The notes: generated from the sequence alone by a model not told the origin. 64,000 nucleotides of DNA from Myxococcus guangdongensis (GCF_024198255.1 NZ_JAJVKW010000001.1:744001-808000), one strand, 5' to 3'. Numbered from the stretch's first letter, positions 34,321 to 43,108 are shown. Translations and numbers: made by a program.

Positions 34321-37300
34321 ATGCGCGCCCTGACCGACCTGCCCAATGACCCTGGCCCCTCCCTCCAACTGGGCCTGCCGGGCTTCACCTTCGAGGACCT
34401 CTACCGCCCGCGCGGGCTGCGCCGGCTGGCCCAGAGCTTCGACGCGCGGCTCGCCGAGGACGAGCCGGAGCTGTTCCAGGCGTTCGACGCCTATCGCAAG
34501 TCCCAGGGCAAGAGCCTCACCGGCCCCGCCGAGTCCGACCTGCTGGTGCGCGTGGCCCGCCACATGTCGCGCTTCGTGGCCCGGCTCTTCCGCGTCGAGT
34601 CCGAGCTCGACCGGTTGATGGGCCACCTGAAGGGGGAGCTGCCGCTCTTCGACTTCAAGCGCGAGTTCATCACCCGCCGCGTCTTCAAGAAGGGCGCTCC
34701 GGACCGGCCCACGCTGGCCGAGTTCCCCTCGCTGGACGGCCGCATGCGGCGGATGCTCCAGCTGGGCTTCCCCGAGGCGCTCTCCACCGGCGACTTCGAG
34801 CGAGGGCTCGCCGAGTCCGTCCTCAGCCTGATGGAGTTCGAGCGCCTGTTCTCCGGCAACCTCCCCGCCGAGCAGCAGGAGAAGGCCCCGGCTCTGCGCG
34901 AGCGCTGGGCGGCCCTGCGCGGCGCGCTCCTGGCGACCCCAGAGGGCCGCGAGGGGTTCGGCTCCAGCCTGGTCACCCAGGGCGATGACGCCGCGGAGCT
35001 GCAGGCCGTGCGCGCCCTGTTGTCGCTGGCGGACCGCTGGACGTATGCGCGCGCGCTGCACCCGGAGACCAAGGACCAGTTCCACACGTGGCCCACCCAC
35101 CGCGTGCCCAAGCCGCTGGTGTTCGACCAGCTCGTGCACCTCCAGCGTCCGGACGCCGAGCTGCCCGAGGCCACCGAGGGCCTGGAGCACCACCTGCGCC
35201 ACCGCGACGGCTTCAAGCTCACGGACCGGCGGGGCACCCAGCGCGACGTGATGAACGAGGTGGACTACTGCGTGCTCTGCCACGAGCGCCAGAAGGACTC
35301 CTGCTCCACCGGCTTCCCCGCCAAGGACAAGGTCGCCGAGGGCCACAGCTACAAGAAGAACCCCCTGGGCATCCCCCTGACGGGCTGTCCCCTGGATGAG
35401 CGCATCTCCGAGGCCCACCTGCTCAAGCGCGAGGGCAACTCGCTGGCGGCGCTGGCCATGGTGACGCTGGACAACCCGATGTGCCCGGGCACCGGCCACC
35501 GCATCTGCAACGACTGCATGAAGGCCTGTATCTTCCAGAAGCAGGAGCCGGTGAACATCCCCCTGGCGGAGACGGCCGCGCTGACGGACGTGCTGGACCT
35601 CCCCTGGGGCTTCGAAATCTACGGGCTGCTCACGCGCTGGAACCCGCTCAACGTGCGCCGGCCGTACGCGCTGCCCTACGTGGGCCGCAACGTCATGGTG
35701 GTGGGTCTGGGCCCCGCCGGCTACACGCTGTCGCACTACCTGCTCAACGAGGGCTTCGGCGTCACGGGCGTGGACGGCCTCAAGATTGAGCCGTTCTCCG
35801 ACGAGCTGGTGGGCCGCAACGGCCATGCGCTCGCGCCCATCCGCGACTGGCGCTCGCTCACGCGCGAGCTGGACGAGCGCGTGCTCGAGGGCTTCGGCGG
35901 CGTGTCCGAGTACGGAATCACCGTGCGCTGGGACAAGAACTTCCTCACGCTCATCCACCTGACGCTGGCCCGGCGCGAGGGCTTCCGCATCCACGGCGGC
36001 GTGCGCTTCGGTGGCACGCTCACCATCGAGGACGCGTGGGAGCTGGGCTTCGACCACGTCGCCATCGCCGCCGGCGCCGGGCGTCCCACCATCATCGGGA
36101 TGAAGAACAACCTCATCCGGGGCATCCGCAAGGCGAGCGACTTCCTCATGGCGCTGCAGCTCACCGGCGCCTTCAAGAAGGACTCGCTGGCCAACCTCCA
36201 GGTGCAGCTGCCCGCCATCGTCATCGGCGGTGGCCTCACCGGCGTCGACACCGCCACGGAGCTGATGGCGTACTACCCGGTGCAGGTGGAGAAGGCGCTC
36301 GCCCGCCACGAGAAGCTCTCCGCGGAGCTGGGCGAGGAGGCCGTCATCGCGCGCCTGGACGCCGAGGAGCGCGCCACCTACCAGACCTTCCTGGAGCACG
36401 GCCGCGCGGTCCGCGCCGAGCGTGAGCGCGCGAAGGCCGAGGGCGGCACACCCGACTTCATCAAGCTGGTGCGCGCCTGGGGCGGCGTCAGCCTGGCCTA
36501 CCGCCGCAGCCTCACCGAGTCCCCCGCCTACCGCCTCAACCACGAGGAGGTGACGAAGGCGCTGGAGGAGGGCATCCGCTTCATCGAGCGGATGAGCCCC
36601 GTGGAGGCGATTCCGGACACGACGGGCGCGGTGCGCGCGCTGCGCTTCGAGCGCATGGTGACCGTCGACGGCAAGCTCAAGGGCAGCGGCCAGTTCTTCG
36701 AGCTGCCCGCGCGCACGGTGTGCGTGGCCGCCGGCACCTCGCCCAACGTCACGTACGAGCGCGAGTACCCCGGCACCTTCCAGCTCGACGAGGGCGGCGA
36801 CTACTTCCAGGGACACTCCTTGGTGGAGACCGAGGACGGCTTCACGCTCGAGCGCGTGGAGGCCAGCGAGGACCTGGACTCCCAGGTGGGCTTCTTCACG
36901 TCGTACGCGAAGGACGGCCACTTCATCTCCTTCTACGGCGACAACCACCCCACCTACGCGGGCAACGTGGTGAAGGCCATGGCCAGCGCGAAGGACGGCT
37001 ACGGTGAAGTGGCCCGCCTGTACGCGAAGGAGGTGGCCGCGCTCGACTTCGACGACGAGGTGGCGCAGGCCCGCCGTGAAGAGCAGCGCGCGGCGCACTT
37101 CGCGAAGCTGGACTCCGCGTTCAACGCCACCATCGTCGCCGTCAAGCGTCTGACGCCGACGATTGTGGAGGTGGTGGTGAAGGCGCCCTTCGCGGCCAGC
37201 CACTTCCAGCCCGGCCAGTTCTACCGGCTCCAGAACTTCGAGCGGAACGCGCCCGTGGTGGACGGCATGCGCCTCACCATGGAGGGCCTGGCCCTCACCG

Positions 37301-38100
37301 GCGCCTGGGTGGACAAGGAGAAGGGGCTGATGGGCACCATCGTGCTGGAGATGGGCTCGTCCTCGCGCCTGTGCTCCGCGCTCACCCCGGGCGAGAGCGT
37401 GGTGCTGATGGGCCCCACGGGCGCGCCCACCGAAATCGGCCACAACGAGACGGTGGTGCTCGTGGGCGGCGGTCTGGGCAACGCGGTGCTCTTCTCCATC
37501 GCCCGCTCGCTCAAGGCCGCGGGCTGCCGCGTCGTCTACTTCGCGGGCTACCGGCTCAAGTCGGACTCCTTCAAGCAGGACGAAATCGAGGCCGGCACGG
37601 ACCAGATTGTGTGGTCGGTGGACACCGGGGAGACGATTGAACCCCGCCGCCCGCAGGACTCCGCCTTCCGAGGCAACGTGGTGCAGGCCATGCTGGCCTA
37701 CGCCGAGGGCAAGCTGGCCGCGCCCTCGCTCATCCCGCTCTCGGAGGTGGACCGCATCATCGCCATCGGCTCGGACCGGATGATGCGCGCGGTGGCCGAG
37801 GCCCGCCACGGCGTGCTCCAGCCGTACCTGAAGCCGGACCACGAGGCCATCGGCTCCATCAACTCGCCGATGCAGTGCATGATGAAGGAGATCTGCGCCC
37901 AGTGCCTCCAGCGGCACGTGGACCCGCGCACCGGCAAGGAGACGTGGGTCTTCTCCTGCTACAACCAGGACCAGCGCCTGGACCAGGTCGACTTCGTCAA
38001 CCTGAACCAGCGGCTGCGCGGCAACACGGTGATGGAGAAGATCGCCGACCTGTACCTGGCGCAGCTGCTCAAGAAGGCCCCGCACCTCAAGCGCGTCTGA
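34321..38100 (+). CDS. Very large Fe-S flavoprotein: GltD-like oxidoreductase fused to FNR/[2Fe-2S] module
   Basis: 1259 residues from ATG 34321. Residues 1-300 are a helical region of unknown fold. Cys clusters follow: C317-x2-C320-x7-C328 with C356, and C388-x7-C396-x2-C399-x3-C403, the latter like the 4Fe-4S region of GltD/NfnB. Then come an FAD-binding Rossmann fold (VVGLGPAGYTLSHYLL, about 459) and a second nucleotide fold (VIGGGLTGVDTATEL, about 634). From about 935 a ferredoxin-NADP reductase module follows (FQPGQFYRL, VVLVGGGLGNAVLFSIAR) and ends with C1186-x5-C1192-x2-C1195-x17-C1213, resembling the PyrK/NfnA [2Fe-2S] site. The layout equals NfnB plus NfnA in one chain, suggesting NAD(P)H-ferredoxin transhydrogenation or glutamate-synthase-like electron transfer. 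Exact reaction unknown. Confidence 0.85.
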   Translation: MRALTDLPNDPGPSLQLGLPGFTFEDLYRPRGLRRLAQSFDARLAEDEPELFQAFDAYRKSQGKSLTGPAESDLLVRVARHMSRFVARLFRVESELDRLMGHLKGELPLFDFKREFITRRVFKKGAPDRPTLAEFPSLDGRMRRMLQLGFPEALSTGDFERGLAESVLSLMEFERLFSGNLPAEQQEKAPALRERWAALRGALLATPEGREGFGSSLVTQGDDAAELQAVRALLSLADRWTYARALHPETKDQFHTWPTHRVPKPLVFDQLVHLQRPDAELPEATEGLEHHLRHRDGFKLTDRRGTQRDVMNEVDYCVLCHERQKDSCSTGFPAKDKVAEGHSYKKNPLGIPLTGCPLDERISEAHLLKREGNSLAALAMVTLDNPMCPGTGHRICNDCMKACIFQKQEPVNIPLAETAALTDVLDLPWGFEIYGLLTRWNPLNVRRPYALPYVGRNVMVVGLGPAGYTLSHYLLNEGFGVTGVDGLKIEPFSDELVGRNGHALAPIRDWRSLTRELDERVLEGFGGVSEYGITVRWDKNFLTLIHLTLARREGFRIHGGVRFGGTLTIEDAWELGFDHVAIAAGAGRPTIIGMKNNLIRGIRKASDFLMALQLTGAFKKDSLANLQVQLPAIVIGGGLTGVDTATELMAYYPVQVEKALARHEKLSAELGEEAVIARLDAEERATYQTFLEHGRAVRAERERAKAEGGTPDFIKLVRAWGGVSLAYRRSLTESPAYRLNHEEVTKALEEGIRFIERMSPVEAIPDTTGAVRALRFERMVTVDGKLKGSGQFFELPARTVCVAAGTSPNVTYEREYPGTFQLDEGGDYFQGHSLVETEDGFTLERVEASEDLDSQVGFFTSYAKDGHFISFYGDNHPTYAGNVVKAMASAKDGYGEVARLYAKEVAALDFDDEVAQARREEQRAAHFAKLDSAFNATIVAVKRLTPTIVEVVVKAPFAASHFQPGQFYRLQNFERNAPVVDGMRLTMEGLALTGAWVDKEKGLMGTIVLEMGSSSRLCSALTPGESVVLMGPTGAPTEIGHNETVVLVGGGLGNAVLFSIARSLKAAGCRVVYFAGYRLKSDSFKQDEIEAGTDQIVWSVDTGETIEPRRPQDSAFRGNVVQAMLAYAEGKLAAPSLIPLSEVDRIIAIGSDRMMRAVAEARHGVLQPYLKPDHEAIGSINSPMQCMMKEICAQCLQRHVDPRTGKETWVFSCYNQDQRLDQVDFVNLNQRLRGNTVMEKIADLYLAQLLKKAPHLKRV

Positions 38101-38120
38101 GCGCGCTTCGAAGGGCCCGA

Positions 38121-38150
38121 CGTCTTCACCGGCGCGTGCCGGTGAAGACG
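38121..38150. terminator. Perfect 13-bp hairpin overlapping the end of the convergent lipoprotein gene
   Basis: CGTCTTCACCGGC (38121-38133), loop GCGT, GCCGGTGAAGACG (38138-38150). Twenty bases after the flavoprotein stop, and it contains the last codons and stop of the minus-strand lipoprotein gene. Bidirectional terminator candidate. Confidence 0.65.
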
Positions 38151-38800
38151 CGCAGCATCTCCTGGTAGTTCTTCATCAGCTCGTCCTCGCGCGTGAGGAC
38201 CACGTCCACGTTGGCGTCGCCGTACTCGCGGCGCACGTCGGTGAGCTTCTGGAAGGACTCCACCTGGCGGCGCATGGAGGCCACCTGCGCGGCCAGCTCC
38301 TCGCGCTGCTCCGGCGGCAGCTTCTGCTGGAGCTCCTCCAGCTTGCGCAGCTCGTCCTCGTACTGGAGCGTGCGCCCCAGCTGCCGCTGGCCGATGACGG
38401 CCGTCACCACCTGGGCCAGCCCGTTGATGTCCGCCACGCTCAGCCCCGCGGACGCCCGGGCCTCCGCCTCCGCCTTGGCCTTGGCCTCCACCACCTTGAG
38501 GCCCGCGCGCACCTCCGCCATCGCCTCCGGCGTGCCCGCGTCCACCAGCACCCCCAACCCCTGCAGCCCCTTCACCTGCGAGCCGTACACCTCCAGCATC
38601 CGCCGCTGGTAGGCCACGTAGGCCGTCAGCTTCTCGGGCGTCACCCCATAGGCCCCGGCTCCGGCCTCGGCCGCCTCCAGGGCGTCCAACCCGGCCGCGC
38701 CCGCGTCCTCCACCCCGGGTACATCGCTACCCGCGGCCCCATCCTTCTTACATCCCGAGAGGGCCAGCGCCCCCGCCAGGACCCACAGCGCCTTGCGCAT
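38126..38800 (-). CDS. Lipoprotein with long coiled-coil helices
   Basis: 224 residues from ATG 38800 (AAGGAG upstream). Signal peptide ends ALALSGCKK, a standard lipobox. The mature part is Asp/Ala-rich at first, then almost wholly helical with heptad character (AYVAYQRRMLEVYGSQVKGL, VVEAKAKAEAEARA, YEDELRKLEELQQKLPPEQR, ELAAQVASMRRQVESFQKL). No catalytic motif; probably a periplasmic structural lipoprotein. Divergent from sixA across about 195 bases with an 8-bp dyad. The 3' end doubles as a terminator hairpin. Confidence 0.78.
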   Translation of the reverse strand: MRKALWVLAGALALSGCKKDGAAGSDVPGVEDAGAAGLDALEAAEAGAGAYGVTPEKLTAYVAYQRRMLEVYGSQVKGLQGLGVLVDAGTPEAMAEVRAGLKVVEAKAKAEAEARASAGLSVADINGLAQVVTAVIGQRQLGRTLQYEDELRKLEELQQKLPPEQREELAAQVASMRRQVESFQKLTDVRREYGDANVDVVLTREDELMKNYQEMLRVFTGTRR

Positions 38801-38900
38801 CCGGACTCCTTGCCAGACAGACGGCTCGTCAGCCCCCGCGTGTATGCTGCGCGGACGCGTGCGGAGGAGGACGGCCTCCTCCTGTCTGTCACGTCGAAGG

Positions 38901-38920
38901 TTGTTCAGGCCACTGAACAA
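38901..38920. promoter_or_regulatory. Perfect dyad TTGTTCAG-GCCA-CTGAACAA
   Basis: 8-bp inverted repeat with a 4-base centre, midway between the divergent lipoprotein and sixA genes. Relatively AT-rich. Operator-like; the protein that binds is unknown. Confidence 0.45.
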
Positions 38921-38994
38921 TCGCCGCATTACCTTTGACCAACCCGGCGGCGGTCGTGTACGAACCGCGGTCCGGTTGCTCCGGTGGAGGGACT

Positions 38995-39489
38995 TTGAGG
39001 ATTTTCCTGGTTAGGCACGGCGATGCGGACGCGGAGATCCCCGAGGGTCTCGGCGATGAAGCACGCTGGCTCACGGCGAAGGCGCGCGCGAACACGGCGG
39101 CACACTTCGCATCGTTGTCCGAGCGCATGGGGCCCATCAGCCTCATCCTGACCAGTCCGCTGGTTCGCACGGTGCAGACGGCGCAGATCCTCGCGTCCGC
39201 GCTGAAGTACGAGGGCCTGCTCCAGGTGCACAAGAGCCTGCTGCCGGACATGCCCGTGGGCACGGTGGACTCGCTCATCAAGGAGCACGAGGGCGAGAAC
39301 CTGGTCCTGGTCGGCCACCAGCCGTCCGTGGGCGCGTTGGCCACCCACCTGCTGGGGATGCAGTCGAGCCCGAAGGCCGTCAACCCGGGCACCGTCATCG
39401 CCCTGGAGCGCACCGAGGGCGAGAGCGCGCAGTACAAGCTCCTGTTCTACGCGGCCCCCGGCCACCCGGTGCTCGACGTCATCCAGTGA
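38995..39489 (+). CDS. sixA: SixA-type phosphohistidine phosphatase
   Basis: 164 residues from TTG 38995, preceded by GGAGG (38986-38990). SixA proteins are about 160 residues, and the catalytic RHG then falls at the expected N-terminal place (LRIFLVRHGDADAE). No ATG is in frame; TTG 38935 would add 20 residues. Other histidine-phosphatase features: LTSPLVRTVQTAQIL and NLVLVGHQPSVGALATHLLG with the second catalytic His. Members remove phosphate from His of phosphocarrier proteins such as PtsO/NPr or kinase HPt domains. The target here is not shown by context. Followed by cyaY after 16 bases. Confidence 0.88.
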   Translation: MRIFLVRHGDADAEIPEGLGDEARWLTAKARANTAAHFASLSERMGPISLILTSPLVRTVQTAQILASALKYEGLLQVHKSLLPDMPVGTVDSLIKEHEGENLVLVGHQPSVGALATHLLGMQSSPKAVNPGTVIALERTEGESAQYKLLFYAAPGHPVLDVIQ

Positions 39490-39505
39490 GGGCCTCCCGT
39501 CGGCC

Positions 39506-39838
39506 ATGATGGACGAAGCACGCTACAACCAGCGCGTCGCCGCCGTGTTCAAGCGGATGCTCGCCGCGGCGGACGCCCTCGACCCGGACCTCCTGGAAGC
39601 CGAGAGCACGGGTGACATGCTCACCCTGACGGCCCGCTCCCGGGAGAAGTGCATCGTCAACACCCAGCGCGCCGTGAAGCAGATCTGGGTGGCCGGCCAG
39701 GGTCAGGGCATCCACTTCAGCTACGACGAGGCCACCGGCACCTGGCTGGATGACAAGGGCCGGGGCCTGGAGCTCTTCCGGTTCGTCGCCGACGTGGTGC
39801 ACCACATCAGCGACGTGGACTTCATCTACCCGTCCTGA
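39506..39838 (+). CDS. cyaY: Bacterial frataxin (iron donor protein CyaY)
   Basis: 110 residues, normal CyaY length. The acidic first helix (DEARYNQRVAAVFKRMLAAAD, DPDLLEAESTGD) carries the iron-binding acidic ridge. The beta-sheet shows CIVNTQRAVKQIWVAGQGQG and HFSYDEATGTWLDDKGR, with the W-x-A and conserved TGTW features. It supplies or regulates iron for Fe-S cluster assembly by IscS/IscU. The next ATG is one codon in. The 3' end overlaps the stop of the convergent pseudo-receiver gene by 13 bases (39826-39838). Confidence 0.92.
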   Translation: MMDEARYNQRVAAVFKRMLAAADALDPDLLEAESTGDMLTLTARSREKCIVNTQRAVKQIWVAGQGQGIHFSYDEATGTWLDDKGRGLELFRFVADVVHHISDVDFIYPS

Positions 39839-40794
39839 TTCCGGCTGGCGTCGCTGGCCACCTCCACCCAGTCGCCTCCCGCCGCCTGCGCGCGTCGCAG
39901 CGCGTCTCCGGCGTCCTTCAGCATCCCGCCGAAGCTGATCTGCTGGACGGCCGCGCCCGGCCCCGGGCCCTTGCCCGCCGGAGGCTCCGACACGGACACC
40001 CCCACCGAGGCCGTGCCCGCGGGAAGCGTGGTGACGCTCTTGAGCTTCTCGCGCAGGCGCTCGGCCACCACCCGGGCTCCCGAGCGGGGCGTGTGCGGCA
40101 GGAAGACGACGAAGCGGCTGTCCGCGAAGGGCACCGCCACGTCGATGTCGCGCACCCCCGCCACCAGGAGGCCCAGCGTCTCCGCCAGGGCGCCCTTGCG
40201 CGCGGCGGGCGCCAGGGACGAGGCCCGCTCCTGGAAGCGGTCCAACTCCACCATCAGCAGGGCGATGGGGTAGCGGTAGCGGCGGCTGCGCTTCACCTCC
40301 ATGAACATCAGCCGCTTGAGGAACTCGAAGTCCGCGGACGTCGCCCCCACGGGGGCCTGCGGCGCGCGCGGCGCCTGGGGCTCCACCGGCACGGGGGTGA
40401 CGGGCATCGGAGCGGCCCGCGGCGCGCGCCGGGCCTCCTCGCGCTGCAGCAGCAGCGACACGCACGTCAGCACGGTGGCGCGCTTGAGCGGGCCCACCAG
40501 GCAGCCATCCGCACCCGACTGCTGGGCGCGCTCGTCGGCGTGTTCTTCATCCGGCGGGTACATGAGCAGCACGGGCGCCGTGAGGCCCTGGGCGCGCGCA
40601 CCCCGGCACAGCGCCTCGCCATCCAGCGCGCCCATGCCAGAGGCGAGGAGCACGGAGGGCGGACGCTCCCGGGCGGCGCGCAGCGCCTCGTCGACGCTCG
40701 CCACCCACGCCACCTCGTGGCCGGCGCCCTCGAGGTACCGGCGCAACACACCCGCCACCGGGGCGGCGGGCTCGGCCAGGAGCACGAAGGCCAT
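39826..40794 (-). CDS. Degenerate receiver-GGDEF protein, putative c-di-GMP effector
   Basis: 322 residues. The N-terminal receiver fold (1-118) has lost the phosphoacceptor Asp (PPSVLLASGMGALDG; Ala51 in its place) and the conserved Lys (LVGPLKR, Gly101), so it cannot be phosphorylated in the usual way. A Pro/Ala linker (124-150) leads to a GGDEF-type domain (about 155-310) whose active site is ADSRF (224-228) instead of GGDEF, so it should not make c-di-GMP. The inhibitory-site motif R215-D-I-D218 is kept at exactly the canonical five-residue distance. It probably binds rather than makes c-di-GMP. Its start overlaps the frr stop by one base, tying it to the translation-factor operon. Confidence 0.8.
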   Translation of the reverse strand: MAFVLLAEPAAPVAGVLRRYLEGAGHEVAWVASVDEALRAARERPPSVLLASGMGALDGEALCRGARAQGLTAPVLLMYPPDEEHADERAQQSGADGCLVGPLKRATVLTCVSLLLQREEARRAPRAAPMPVTPVPVEPQAPRAPQAPVGATSADFEFLKRLMFMEVKRSRRYRYPIALLMVELDRFQERASSLAPAARKGALAETLGLLVAGVRDIDVAVPFADSRFVVFLPHTPRSGARVVAERLREKLKSVTTLPAGTASVGVSVSEPPAGKGPGPGAAVQQISFGGMLKDAGDALRRAQAAGGDWVEVASDASRNQDG

Positions 40795-41351
40795 CAGACC
40801 GACATGACCTCTTTCTCCTTCGCCTGGACGATGGAGTCGACCTGCTTGACGCCGTCGTCGGTCTCCTTCTGGACCTTCTCGGTGATGCGCTTCTGGTCGT
40901 CCTCGGTGATCTTCTTGTCCTTCAGCTGCGTCTTGAGGACTTCGTTCGTGTCGCGGCGGATGTTGCGGATGGCGACCTTGTGGTCCTCACCCTTGGTCTT
41001 CACCTGCTTGGCGATTTCCTTGCGGCGCTCCTCGGTGAGCGGCGGGAAGGGCAGGCGAATCATCTCCCCGTCATTCATGGGGTTGATGCCGAGGTTGGCC
41101 TCGCGCAGGGCCTTCTCGATGTCCTTGAGGACGCTCTTCTCCCACGGCTTGATGATGATGAGCCGGGGCTCCGGGGCGCTGACGCTGGCCACGCCGGACA
41201 GGGGCGTGGGCGTGCCGTAGTAGTCCACGCGGACGTTGTCGAGGATGGCGGTGTTGGCGCGCCCGGTGCGCACCTTGGTCAGCTCGCGCTTGAGGTCCTC
41301 GAGCGTCTTGGTGATGCGCTCCTTCAGCTCTTTGACGAGGTCGTCGCTCAT
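40794..41351 (-). CDS. frr: Ribosome recycling factor
   Basis: 185 residues, full length. With EF-G it splits post-termination ribosomes. Conserved RRF blocks: LKRELTKVRTGRANTAILDN, VDYYGTPTPLSGVASVS, EPRLIIIKPWEKSVLKDIEK, LGINPMNDGEMIRLPFPPLT, EERRKEIAKQVK. Located after pyrH with a 44-base gap, the classic rpsB-tsf-pyrH-frr order, and overlaps the start of the pseudo-receiver gene. Confidence 0.97.
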   Translation of the reverse strand: MSDDLVKELKERITKTLEDLKRELTKVRTGRANTAILDNVRVDYYGTPTPLSGVASVSAPEPRLIIIKPWEKSVLKDIEKALREANLGINPMNDGEMIRLPFPPLTEERRKEIAKQVKTKGEDHKVAIRNIRRDTNEVLKTQLKDKKITEDDQKRITEKVQKETDDGVKQVDSIVQAKEKEVMSV

Positions 41352-41395
41352 TTGCGTGTTCTCCTTGAACTCGGAATCGGGATGAGTGCGTGAGG

Positions 41396-42148
41396 TCAGG
41401 CCCAGGCCGTCTCACTGCCGCCCACGACGGTACCAATCTCACCGCCGCCCAGCACCGCGCGGCCGATGTTCCCCGGCACGGTGAGGTCGAAGACGATGAT
41501 GGGCAGCTTGTTGTCCATGCACAGCGAGATGGCCGTGGAGTCCATCACATTGAGGTTCTGCTTCAACACATCCATGTACGTCAGCGAGCGGTAGCGGCGC
41601 GCGGTGGGGTCCTTCTTCGGGTCCGCGTTGTAGATGCCGTCCACCTTGGTCGCCTTGAGGATGACCTGGGCGTTGATTTCCATGGCGCGCAGCGACGCGG
41701 CCGTGTCCGTCGTGAAGTACGGGTTGCCCGTGCCCGCGGCGAAAATCACCACGCGGCCCTTCTCCAGGTGGCGCACCGCGCGCCGGCGGATGTAGGGCTC
41801 CGCAATCTGCTCCATCTTGATGGCGGACAGCACGCGCGTGTGTAGGCCCTTCTTCTCCAGCGCGTCCTGCATGGCCATGGAGTTGATGCACGTGGCCAGC
41901 ATGCCCATGTAGTCCGCGCTGGCCCGGTCCATGCCCTCCGTCGCCCCGGCGACGCCGCGGAAGATGTTGCCTCCGCCAATCACCAGGGCCACCTCCACGC
42001 CCGCTTGCGCCAGCTCGATGACCTGGTCAGCGATGGCGCTGAGGGTGGGTGGGTGGATGCCGTACTTCCCCTCTCCCATCAGGGCCTCGCCCGAGAGCTT
42101 GAGGAGAATGCGCTTGTATCGGAGCGGTTGGGTCGTGTCGGAGGACAT
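41396..42148 (-). CDS. pyrH: Uridylate (UMP) kinase
   Basis: 250 residues, amino-acid-kinase fold; phosphorylates UMP to UDP in pyrimidine nucleotide synthesis and is usually a GTP/UTP-regulated hexamer. Motifs: [32 protein letters not shown], the [20 protein letters not shown] helix, [39 protein letters not shown]. Lies between tsf and frr. An intrinsic terminator separates it from tsf, so part of its expression may need readthrough or its own promoter. Confidence 0.97.
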   Translation of the reverse strand: MSSDTTQPLRYKRILLKLSGEALMGEGKYGIHPPTLSAIADQVIELAQAGVEVALVIGGGNIFRGVAGATEGMDRASADYMGMLATCINSMAMQDALEKKGLHTRVLSAIKMEQIAEPYIRRRAVRHLEKGRVVIFAAGTGNPYFTTDTAASLRAMEINAQVILKATKVDGIYNADPKKDPTARRYRSLTYMDVLKQNLNVMDSTAISLCMDNKLPIIVFDLTVPGNIGRAVLGGGEIGTVVGGSETAWA

Positions 42149-42270
42149 GCGCGTCCGCTTCTATCCCCCGGATTGCGGCATATCAACGCCCGAGTCGGAC
42201 AAGGCGGCCACACCGTCCACGGCCAACGCCCCGAAGGGCCCTGGGAGCCGTCCAGGGGCCCCAAAAGAGA

Positions 42271-42354
42271 AGGGCCGCGTCCCCCGCTCCCCAAGAGGGA
42301 GTCGGAAGGGTCGCGGCCCTCGGGGCCAACCGGGAGGACCTCTCAGGGAGGTCC
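42271..42354 (-). terminator. Double hairpin with T-tract between tsf and pyrH
   Basis: Read on the minus strand: a first hairpin GGACCTC/GAGGTCC (42336-42354) lies 9 bases after the tsf stop. A longer one follows with outer arms AGGGCCGCG/CGCGGCCCT (42271-42279 with 42312-42320) and an inner CTCCC/GGGAG pair, and then the T-rich TTCTCTTTT. Good intrinsic terminator, possibly partial. Confidence 0.65.
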
Positions 42355-42363
42355 CCGGAGGGC

Positions 42364-43017
42364 TCAGCCCTGGCCCAGCGTCTTGGCCACTTCGGCGGCG
42401 AGGTCGTCCTTCTTCTTCTCGATGCCCTCACCCACCTCGAAGCGGACGAAGCGGCGCACGGAGACCTTCTCGCCAATCTTCGCGGCGCGCTCGGTGATCA
42501 TGTCGCCGACCTTCTTCTTGTCGTCCTTCACCCACAGCTGGTCCACGAGGCAGACCTGCGTGTAGTACTTCTCCATCTTCCCGACGAGGATCTTCTCCAG
42601 CATCGCCTCGGGCTTGCCCTGCTGCTTGAGCAGCTCGCGCTCGATCTCGCGCTCCTTCTCAAGGTTCTCGGTGGGCACTTCCTCGCGGCGGACGAACTTG
42701 GGGGCGGCGGCGGCGATCTGCATGGCCACCTCCTTCACCAGGTCCTGGAAGTCCGGGTTGCGCGCGACGAAGTCGGTCTCACAGTTGACCTCCACCAGCA
42801 CGCCGATGCGACCGCCGTGCACGTAGGTGCCCACCAGACCTTCGGCGGCGACGCGGCCTTCCTTGCCGGCGGCGCGGGAGATGCCCTTCTTGCGCAGCCA
42901 CTCCTCGGCCTTCGCGAAGTCGCCGCCGGACTCGGCCAGCGCCTTCTTGCAGTCCATCAGGCCCGCGCCGGTCCGCTCGCGGAGGTCCTTCACCATCTGG
43001 GCGGTCACTTCGGCCAT
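42364..43017 (-). CDS. tsf: Elongation factor Ts
   Basis: 217 residues from ATG 43017 (AGGAG upstream). Exchanges GDP for GTP on EF-Tu. N-terminal UBA-like domain AQMVKDLRERTGAGLMDCKK, then the RAAGKEGRVAAEGLVGTYVH and VLVEVNCETDFVARNPDFQD core, C-terminal QVCLVDQLWVKDD. Shorter than the E. coli protein (283) and closer to the compact type with a reduced dimerisation region. Second gene of the rpsB operon, with a hairpin in the preceding spacer and a terminator after it. Confidence 0.97.
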   Translation of the reverse strand: MAEVTAQMVKDLRERTGAGLMDCKKALAESGGDFAKAEEWLRKKGISRAAGKEGRVAAEGLVGTYVHGGRIGVLVEVNCETDFVARNPDFQDLVKEVAMQIAAAAPKFVRREEVPTENLEKEREIERELLKQQGKPEAMLEKILVGKMEKYYTQVCLVDQLWVKDDKKKVGDMITERAAKIGEKVSVRRFVRFEVGEGIEKKKDDLAAEVAKTLGQG

Positions 43018-43108
43018 GTTCTTCTCCTGCCTCCGCCACCACGTGGGCGCCATGCGCCGGGCGGAGCATTGATGTTCAAGGGGTACGGAGTACGACGGGA
43101 AACACGGA

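Noticed and set aside
34258..38085. 1275-residue open frame on the minus strand
   Set aside because: It lies antisense to the Fe-S flavoprotein, has His/Val/Arg/Gly-rich low-complexity composition typical of reversed GC-rich codons, and contains no domain motif.
38901..38920. Reading the dyad as a LexA box
   Set aside because: It contains GTTCAG and CTGAAC, but in the opposite relative orientation and spacing from the Myxococcus LexA consensus, so I kept it only as an unassigned dyad.
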